12,300 nt of DNA from Acidiferrobacteraceae bacterium (GTDB taxonomy: Bacteria; Pseudomonadota; Gammaproteobacteria; Arenicellales; UBA868). Positions 7,585 through 12,300 of this stretch are shown piece after piece. The stretch lies in contig PBJL01000022.1 of the NCBI GenBank assembly GCA_002721105.1, positions 58,564-70,863 of the forward strand, written 5' to 3'. The notes beneath the pieces are model-generated. The model had not been told where the DNA came from, searched no databases, and worked only from the letters and a program-made list of their open reading frames with translations. Every line of letters starts with the position of its first letter. Position 1 is the first letter of the stretch. The position numbers and the translations under genes are program-made.

Positions 7585-7588
7585 GGAG
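7585..7588 (+). promoter_or_regulatory. Ribosome binding site deciding the RraA-family start
   Basis: GGAG 10 nt before the ATG at 7599-7601. A longer in-frame reading from 7527 would add 24 residues and overlap the preceding aldolase by 26 nt; it has no ribosome site and its extra residues do not resemble the family. Confidence 0.6.
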
Positions 7589-7598
7589 ATCAACCCAC

Positions 7599-8303
7599 AT
7601 GACTGAAATTTCACATGATGAACTGGAAAGACTAAGGGCATGGGACACCCCTACCATCTGCAATGCTCTTGAAGCAATAGATCCTAAATATGCTGCATCC
7701 GGTTTTACTACTCATCAGATGGTATGTTCTAATCCTGAATTTGGATCTATTGTGGGATATGCAAAAACAGCGACGATTCGCGCGAGGACGCCCTCCCCCC
7801 TTTCTCGTTCAGATCAGGAAACTATCACTCAAAATTACTACAGACATATGGCGGAAAATCCGCAGCCTAGCGTCGTTATCATTGAGGATCTTGATTATCC
7901 GGCGGGATTTGGAGCCTGGTGGGGTGAAGTGCATACTACAGTTCATAAAGGATTCGGAGCCCTTGGTGTGGTGACCAATGGTTCAATTCGTGATTTGGAT
8001 GTCTGTCCTTCGGATTTCCAGATGTTAGCCGGAAATGTTGGGCCGAGCCATGGCTATGTCCATGCCGTAGATGTGGGAGGCGACGTTTCCATATTCTCGA
8101 TGAAAGTTCGCACAGGAGATATCATTCATGCCGATCAACATGGTGCAGTAGTGATCCCCTATACCGCAATTCAGGATTTACCAAAGGCGATAAAGACTCT
8201 TACGGAGCAAGAATCCCGCGTCATTCAGGCAGCTAAATCAGATGATTTCTCACTAGAGAAATTTTTTGAAGCGCGTAAAAGCGTTGACACGATGCAAAGA
8301 TAA
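7599..8303 (+). CDS. RraA-family protein, probable 4-hydroxy-4-methyl-2-oxoglutarate-type aldolase
   Basis: With the ATG at 7599 the protein has 234 residues, normal for metal-dependent RraA-like aldolases, which split 4-hydroxy-2-oxo diacids to pyruvate plus a keto acid or decarboxylate oxaloacetate. Counting from that Met: WWGE at 107-110, GALGVVTNGSIRD at 120-132 and GDIIHADQHGAVVIP at 173-187 are the family blocks. The known aldolase motif D-X20-R-D appears as E110-X20-R131-D132, with Glu in the first position, a common alternative. The protein is longer at both ends than E. coli RraA, the RNase E inhibitor, and its operon partner is another aldolase, so an enzymatic role is preferred over RNA regulation. 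It starts 46 nt after the HpcH gene and ends only 15 bp from the convergent fabF. Confidence 0.87.
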   Translation: MTEISHDELERLRAWDTPTICNALEAIDPKYAASGFTTHQMVCSNPEFGSIVGYAKTATIRARTPSPLSRSDQETITQNYYRHMAENPQPSVVIIEDLDYPAGFGAWWGEVHTTVHKGFGALGVVTNGSIRDLDVCPSDFQMLAGNVGPSHGYVHAVDVGGDVSIFSMKVRTGDIIHADQHGAVVIPYTAIQDLPKAIKTLTEQESRVIQAAKSDDFSLEKFFEARKSVDTMQR

Positions 8304-8318
8304 CTCTCTTGATTAAAG

Positions 8319-9575
8319 TCAATTAGAAAATCGTTTAAATACAAGAGTTCCATTGGTTCCACCAAACCCAAATGAATTAGAAAGAGCGCACTCAATTGCA
8401 ACGTCTCTCGAACTGTTAGGAACGTAATCTAGATCACATTCAGGATCAGGATTATTTAGGTTAATTGTTGGAGGAATAATTTGATTGTCGATTGATAGCA
8501 CCGTTGCAACAGCTTCCACACCGCCTGCGGCGCCTAATAAATGTCCAATCATAGACTTATTGGAGCTAATAGCCAACCCTCCTACGTTCTTGCTAAACGT
8601 TGATTTGATTGCCAAAGTTTCTGCGATATCACCTAATGGAGTAGATGTTCCATGAGCGTTTATATATTGAACTTCTTCAGGATTGATATGAGCATCATTC
8701 ATAGCATTGCTCATGCATCGTGCCGCCCCCTCACCCCCTGGAGCCGGTTGTGTCATATGGTTGGCATCAGCACTCATACCAAAACCAGCCAGTTCTGCAT
8801 AAATGTGGGCGCCCCGCTTTAATGCAAAATCCAAATCTTCTAAAACAATCACGCCAGCACCTTCACCAAGAACAAAACCGTCTCGTTCAAGGTCAAATGG
8901 CCTGCTAGCAACCTTGGGGTCTCCATTTTTCCGACTAAGTGCTTTAGCCGCAGTAAATCCTGCAACAGTCCCAGGCGTGACCGATGCTTCCGCCCCTCCT
9001 GCTAGCATGATTATTGCATCACCAGCAGCTATTAATCGCGCAGCAATTCCAATACAGTGGGTGCCCGTAGTGCAGGCTGTCGTGATGGCAAGATTGGGAC
9101 CACGTAGGCCGAGTTCAATTGATAAATCACCGGATACCATGTTGATAATGCTTGACGGAATATAGAACGGCGAAACTTTTTTGCTTCCCTCTAGCATTGC
9201 TTTCGTGGTGTCTTCGATTGTTTCGATGCCACCTATTCCAGCGCCAATTAAAACTCCGGCTAGATGACTTTCCTCTTCGGATAAATCAAGACCTGAATCT
9301 TCAAATGCCTCTATTCCGCTGATCATCCCTAACTGGATGACTCGATCCATACGTCGTAAGGCTTTTTTGCTCAGTTTCGCTTCTGCCGAAAAACCCTTAA
9401 TTTCGCCTGCTGTCTGCGAAGGAAGGCCTGAGGAATCAAATCTTTGGATGTAATCTAATCCACTGACCCCTTCAACTATAGAATTCCAAAACGAGCTAAC
9501 AGAATTTCCATTAGGCGCGACACAACCTAATCCCGTGATCACAACTCTACGTGGTCTTGAGGATCTCATCGACAT
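8319..9575 (-). CDS. fabF: Beta-ketoacyl-ACP synthase II (KAS II)
   Basis: A 418-residue condensing enzyme that elongates acyl-ACP with malonyl-ACP in type II fatty acid synthesis. The Cys-His-His triad is present: C168 (TTACTTGTHC), H308 (NAHGTSTPLGD) and H345 (SMIGHLLGAAGG), with the conserved K340. The Gly-rich end SFGFGGTN is at 401-408. Full family length and no lesions. Two in-frame ATGs lie close together (9575 and 9569, MSM), and no strong ribosome site separates them; the first is used here. It follows acpP by 64 bp and is the last gene of the fab run. Its stop faces the RraA-family stop across 15 bp with no clear hairpin, so transcripts may overlap at their 3' ends. Confidence 0.97.
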   Translation of the reverse strand: MSMRSSRPRRVVITGLGCVAPNGNSVSSFWNSIVEGVSGLDYIQRFDSSGLPSQTAGEIKGFSAEAKLSKKALRRMDRVIQLGMISGIEAFEDSGLDLSEEESHLAGVLIGAGIGGIETIEDTTKAMLEGSKKVSPFYIPSSIINMVSGDLSIELGLRGPNLAITTACTTGTHCIGIAARLIAAGDAIIMLAGGAEASVTPGTVAGFTAAKALSRKNGDPKVASRPFDLERDGFVLGEGAGVIVLEDLDFALKRGAHIYAELAGFGMSADANHMTQPAPGGEGAARCMSNAMNDAHINPEEVQYINAHGTSTPLGDIAETLAIKSTFSKNVGGLAISSNKSMIGHLLGAAGGVEAVATVLSIDNQIIPPTINLNNPDPECDLDYVPNSSRDVAIECALSNSFGFGGTNGTLVFKRFSN

Positions 9576-9639
9576 CGATTAACAGTTTCATCAATTTTAA
9601 TTTGATAGCTAAAAATTAGACTACCTTCAAATTGATTTA

Positions 9640-9879
9640 TCAACTACCAGTATGCGCCTCCACAAAAGCGACTGCTTCTTTCACTCGAGTGATTTTTTCA
9701 GCCTCATCATCCGGTATTTCCACATCGAATTCTTCTTCAAGAGCCATCACCAGTTCGACAGTATCTAATGAATCAGCTCCCAAATCATCGACAAATGATG
9801 CTTCAGCTGTCACTTGATCGCTATTTACACCAAGTTGTTCTATGATAATTTTATTAACACGTTCTTCTATGCTGCTCAT
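9640..9879 (-). CDS. acpP: Acyl carrier protein
   Basis: A 79-residue, strongly acidic carrier that holds the growing acyl chain. The phosphopantetheine attachment serine is S37 in [11 protein letters not shown], and the flanking helix II motif ([11 protein letters not shown]) is canonical. The ATG is preceded by GGAGG with about 11 nt spacing. It lies between fabG, 250 bp upstream, and fabF, 64 bp downstream, on the same strand. The long gap upstream suggests a promoter of its own, as acpP is usually the most highly expressed gene of the cluster; see the candidate at 10017-10044. Confidence 0.97.
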   Translation of the reverse strand: MSSIEERVNKIIIEQLGVNSDQVTAEASFVDDLGADSLDTVELVMALEEEFDVEIPDDEAEKITRVKEAVAFVEAHTGS

Positions 9880-10129
9880 ACTTTTTAGACCTCCAATTCT
9901 GTCTGCTACAACGAGGTTTAGAAGCTATGCAATTTTGCATCGCCACAAAAATCTGTTGATCGTCTGGAAGGGCGAATTAAACAATATTCAGGTGTCTAAG
10001 TCTAGAAACATTGAAACTTATCCATGGTTCCAGAACCTTGTAAAGATAAATTTAGGTTATGATTTATGTTCATCACAAACGTCCATTATTACTGAAGTAT
10101 AATCTATAAATATTCTCTAACTTATTGTT
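9880..10129 (-). promoter_or_regulatory. 250-bp acpP leader region with candidate promoter and palindromes
   Basis: No coding frame of note. The gap is long for a fabG-acpP junction. On the minus strand it contains a candidate promoter at 10017-10044 and, nearer acpP, the palindrome ATGCAA-TT-TTGCAT (9927-9940) 48 bp before the ATG. The rest is A+T-rich and featureless. No fabG terminator with a U-tract was found, so read-through from fabG into acpP is also likely. Confidence 0.45.
10017..10044 (-). promoter_or_regulatory. Candidate acpP promoter with palindrome in the spacer
   Basis: Minus strand: -35 TTTACA (plus 10039-10044, 5 of 6 to consensus), 16-bp spacer, -10 GATAAG (plus 10017-10022, 4 of 6). 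The spacer contains the palindrome GGTTC-CA-GAACC (10026-10037). A start near 10010 would give a leader of about 130 nt. The site order is that of a repressor-controlled promoter, but the -10 is weak. Confidence 0.35.
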
Positions 10130-10879
10130 TCAGGAGGACATATACATACCACCATTCGCATGGATCACCTGTCCTGTTATATAAGAAGCTTCGTTTGACG
10201 CCAAGAAGATAATTGTAGAAGATATATCAGTCGTAGCTCCTAAACGACCGATTGGAATCTTCGAAACCAGTTGGGCGCGCCATTTCTCTTCTAACTCAGC
10301 TGTCATCTCTGTTTCAATAAAGCCGGGTGCAACAGCATTTACTGTAATTCCTCTGCTAGCGACCTCTAGGGCTAACGATTTTGTAAACCCTACCATCCCC
10401 GCTTTTGATGCCGCATAATTTGTCTGGCCAATATTACCCACTTTACCAACAACAGAGGTTAGGTTAATAATTCGTCCGTTTTTTTTTCGGATCATATTTT
10501 TAAGACACGCTTTAGTGACACGGAATATTGAGGATAAATTAGTATCTATGACTTCATTCCATTCCTCATTTTTCATCCGTATTAAAATATTGTCGCGAGT
10601 TACCCCAGCGTTGTTTACTAAAATTGATATATGCCCTTGATCACTCTCAATTTTTCGAATCAAATGTTCAACACTTTCTGTTTTTGTGACGTCTAAAACT
10701 TCTCCGTGGCAATCAAGATTCTTATCTCGGAAATCATTAGTGATATGCTCAGCCCCTTCCTTTGTAGTAGAGGTTCCTATAACTGAAGCACCCTGCTGCG
10801 CAAGTGCAAGCGCAACAGAGTAACCAATACCGCGACTTGCCCCGGTCACTAATGCGATGTTATTGTCTAACTCAAACAT
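10130..10879 (-). CDS. fabG: 3-oxoacyl-ACP reductase
   Basis: A 249-residue short-chain dehydrogenase that reduces 3-ketoacyl-ACP with NADPH, the first reduction of each elongation round. Seen: cofactor motif TGASRGIG at 12-19, NNAG at 89-92, and the catalytic N114, S142, Y155 and K159 (YAASK at 155-159), followed by the PGFIETEMT loop at 185-193. Length and motifs are those of genuine FabG rather than a generic SDR, and the place between plsX and acpP supports this. Ribosome site AGGAAGG directly precedes the ATG at 4-5 nt. It starts 47 bp after the plsX stop; the usual fabH and fabD between them are missing. Confidence 0.96.
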   Translation of the reverse strand: MFELDNNIALVTGASRGIGYSVALALAQQGASVIGTSTTKEGAEHITNDFRDKNLDCHGEVLDVTKTESVEHLIRKIESDQGHISILVNNAGVTRDNILIRMKNEEWNEVIDTNLSSIFRVTKACLKNMIRKKNGRIINLTSVVGKVGNIGQTNYAASKAGMVGFTKSLALEVASRGITVNAVAPGFIETEMTAELEEKWRAQLVSKIPIGRLGATTDISSTIIFLASNEASYITGQVIHANGGMYMSS

Positions 10880-10926
10880 AGCCTTCCTCAGCGTTTTATT
10901 GCAATCTCTCTAAGTTAGTTAAATTT

Positions 10927-11928
10927 TTACTCAACCTTAGGCTGCAATTCTGTTTCAATATGTGAGATGACCTTACTCTCAACTGCCCTATATGCAATAT
11001 CGATGGCATTTTCGTATGCTACACTGTCTGCTCCGCCGTGACTTTTGACGACAATCCCACGTAACCCAAGAAGCGCTGCCCCATTATATCGCCGATGATC
11101 AATTCTTTGAAATATTGTGCCTAAAACTGGTTTTGATATTATTCCTGATAATTTAGAAAAAAAATTGGCCTCAAAACCTTCTTTTGTGATTTCTGTCAAC
11201 ATCTGCGCAAGGCCCTCGCTAGTTTTGAGAGCTACATTTCCTGAAAAACCGTCACATATGATGATGTCTACAGATCCCGTAAAAATATCGCTCCCTTCGA
11301 CAAACCCTTGGTAATTCAGGTGTGATTGTTGCAACAATTCAGAGGTTTCCTTTATAACTTTATTACCCTTGATATCTTCTATCCCCACATTAAGCAATCC
11401 GATAGATGGTTGATCAATGCCATCTAGGTAACGAACCATAATGGTCGCCATCACGCTAAATTGGTATAACAGGGAGGGAGGGCATGACAAACTAGCCCCT
11501 AGATCCATCATGCGAACTTTTCCATATGCTCTAGGTAATACACCGCATATTCCGGGTCGATCAATTCCCGGCAACGTCTTTAAAACAAATTTAGAGGTGG
11601 CCATCAATGCTCCAGTGTTGCCGGCGCTAACACACGCATGAGCTTCATTGTTATTGACAAGATCAATCGCTAGTCGCATAGACGAATCCTTTTTAAATCT
11701 CAATGCGGACCCTGGTGACTCATCCATTTCGACAAATTGTTCGGCATTTTGAATTCGGAGTCGTGGATGATCTTGATTCACCCCTAATCGATTTCTTAAC
11801 AATATTTCAGGCCCGACTAGGATGATAGATAGATTTGGATTTCTTGCTAAAGCTGCAATGGCTGCCGGCACCGTAACGTTAATACCGCCCTCACCACCTA
11901 GTGAGTCCAATGTCACAATTGTTGACAT
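10927..11928 (-). CDS. plsX: Phosphate acyltransferase PlsX
   Basis: A 333-residue peripheral membrane enzyme converting acyl-ACP and phosphate to acyl-phosphate for phosphatidic acid synthesis. Family blocks in order: VTVPAA at 18-23, ACVSAGNTGALMA at 98-110, LPGIDRP at 119-125, KGN at 187-189, CDGFSGNVALKTSEG at 225-239 and YNGAALLGLRGIVVKSHGGAD at 281-301. Some otherwise well kept positions differ: the N-terminal DAMGGD is DSLGGE (8-13), the GANVD motif is GASLS (144-148) and GEED is GIED (182-185). The frame is intact and the core blocks are kept, so it is probably functional. The start fits the family's MTIALDxMGG beginning, although no strong ribosome site is seen. It is 58 bp downstream of rpmF, as usual in proteobacteria. 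Confidence 0.95.
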   Translation of the reverse strand: MSTIVTLDSLGGEGGINVTVPAAIAALARNPNLSIILVGPEILLRNRLGVNQDHPRLRIQNAEQFVEMDESPGSALRFKKDSSMRLAIDLVNNNEAHACVSAGNTGALMATSKFVLKTLPGIDRPGICGVLPRAYGKVRMMDLGASLSCPPSLLYQFSVMATIMVRYLDGIDQPSIGLLNVGIEDIKGNKVIKETSELLQQSHLNYQGFVEGSDIFTGSVDIIICDGFSGNVALKTSEGLAQMLTEITKEGFEANFFSKLSGIISKPVLGTIFQRIDHRRYNGAALLGLRGIVVKSHGGADSVAYENAIDIAYRAVESKVISHIETELQPKVE

Positions 11929-11986
11929 CGAAAGTAATCTCAGTAGCGTTTAAAAATTTATTTTAACAACCGAGTAACTGTTGAGA

Positions 11987-12175
11987 TCAGCTATCGTCAG
12001 AATCGGAGTCATCGATAACTTTTTTGCCTTTGTAATAACCATCCTGACTGATATGGTGCCTACGATGCAATTCGCCCGATACAGGGTCAGTAGATAATGT
12101 GGGCTTTGAGAGGCCATCATGTGATCTCCGCATGCCCCTTCTAGACGGAGTCTTTCGACTTTTTTGTACTGCCAT
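11987..12175 (-). CDS. rpmF: Large ribosomal subunit protein bL32 with acidic tail
   Basis: A 62-residue basic ribosomal protein of the 50S subunit. The sequence begins [20 protein letters not shown], the proteobacterial form without the zinc-binding cysteines, and continues with [21 protein letters not shown] at 34-54 as in E. coli L32. The last eight residues (DDSDSDDS) form a strongly acidic tail absent from the E. coli protein. It heads the rpmF-plsX-fab series. No yceD (DUF177) gene, the common upstream partner, is visible in the 125 bp before it. A weak GAG-containing ribosome site precedes the ATG. A longer frame reading 11950-12252 overlaps it in another phase and is not real. Confidence 0.97.
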   Translation of the reverse strand: MAVQKSRKTPSRRGMRRSHDGLSKPTLSTDPVSGELHRRHHISQDGYYKGKKVIDDSDSDDS

Positions 12176-12213
12176 TGAAATTTCTCGCTAGTGTAGTTTA
12201 ACCGGAGTAAAAG

Positions 12214-12229
12214 CCCTAAAAATTTAGGG
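12214..12229 (-). other. Stem-loop in the rpmF leader
   Basis: CCCTAAA (12214-12220) and TTTAGGG (12223-12229) are exact reverse complements separated by 2 nt, so in RNA the innermost A-U pairs would open to a larger loop. On the minus strand the stem is followed by CTTTTAC. It lies within the predicted 80-nt rpmF leader, between the promoter and the ATG. It could be an attenuator or leader structure; the stem is short and the U-run is only four. Confidence 0.4.
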
Positions 12230-12263
12230 GTCCTGCACTTATTTAGGTACAATTTGAACCCGG

Positions 12264-12292
12264 ATGATATTCTTTTGGAGGAAAAGTGTCAA
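12264..12292 (-). promoter_or_regulatory. Near-consensus sigma-70 promoter of the rpmF-plsX-fab operon
   Basis: Minus strand: -35 TTGACA (plus 12287-12292, 6 of 6), exact 17-bp spacer, -10 TATCAT (plus 12264-12269, 5 of 6). Transcription would start near 12257, about 80 nt before the rpmF ATG. This is the best promoter match in the window and suits a highly expressed ribosomal-protein gene. Confidence 0.75.
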
Positions 12293-12300
12293 AAAACACC
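12286..12300 (+). CDS. Possible start of a divergent plus-strand gene (GTG), only five codons in view
   Basis: GGAGG at 12277-12281 is followed after 4 nt by GTG TCA AAA AAC ACC and the window ends. The ribosome site is strong, so a divergent gene beginning here is plausible; in many gammaproteobacteria a divergent gene (the Maf-like yceF) borders the rpmF cluster. Five codons are too few to identify it, and the same bases form the -35 box of the rpmF promoter, so the match may be fortuitous. Confidence 0.35.

Noticed and set aside
7527..7598. Longer N-terminus for the RraA-family protein starting at 7527
   Set aside because: It adds 24 residues unlike the family, overlaps the preceding gene and lacks a ribosome site, whereas the ATG at 7599 has GGAG at a good distance.
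8304..8318. Bidirectional terminator between the convergent RraA and fabF genes
   Set aside because: The 15-bp gap and flanks show only a 4-bp TTGA/TCAA pairing with no convincing stem or U-tract.
9842..10102. Plus-strand 86-residue frame in the acpP leader
   Set aside because: It begins inside acpP on the opposite strand, has no ribosome site and no family features; the region is better explained as a leader.
11950..12252. 100-residue minus-strand frame overlapping rpmF
   Set aside because: It overlaps all of rpmF in a different phase, has no family resemblance and contains no ribosome site; rpmF is certain.

Overview
The window (about 42% G+C by eye, not computed) reads as a chromosomal piece of a proteobacterium, most likely a gammaproteobacterium. 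The evidence is a proteobacterial-type L32 with the GMRRSHD motif, a PlsX with the SSMRLAI and ACVSAGNTGALM blocks, and the rpmF-plsX-fab gene order. No tRNA, rRNA, insertion sequence or CRISPR array was recognised. No finer taxonomic call is justified.

Left part (1-8303), an accessory uptake and catabolism locus. Reading leftwards on the minus strand from about 6477: a periplasmic binding protein of the YnjB type, two separate permeases, an ATPase with a long C-terminal domain, a nucleoside-hydrolase-fold enzyme, then, after a 326-bp gap, a zinc alcohol dehydrogenase that runs off the left edge. Divergently, on the plus strand, lie two different pyruvate-type aldolase families in tandem: HpcH/HpaI (6773-7552) and RraA/HMG-aldolase (7599-8303). 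A 295-bp shared control region separates the two arms. The most economical reading is one regulon that imports a small solute, cleaves an N-glycoside-like bond, oxidises an alcohol and splits the resulting keto acid by aldol cleavage. The substrate is unknown. YnjB-type systems carry a 'putative thiamine' label in databases, but no THI-box (TPP riboswitch) sequence is visible here.

Right part (8319-12175), housekeeping. On the minus strand, in transcription order: rpmF, plsX, fabG, acpP, fabF. This is the classic ribosomal-protein/phospholipid/fatty-acid cluster, but fabH and fabD, which usually sit between plsX and fabG, are absent; the plsX-fabG gap is only 47 bp. A near-consensus sigma-70 promoter lies ahead of rpmF. 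A 250-bp gap precedes acpP and holds a second candidate promoter with a palindrome in its spacer. fabF and the RraA gene converge with only 15 bp between them, so the housekeeping operon abuts the accessory locus directly.

The points that most deserve checking are: the split-permease YnjBCD-like transporter joined to a nucleoside hydrolase with an altered active site; the tandem aldolases beside it; a perfect 13-bp hairpin between the binding-protein and permease genes; and the missing fabH/fabD pair.
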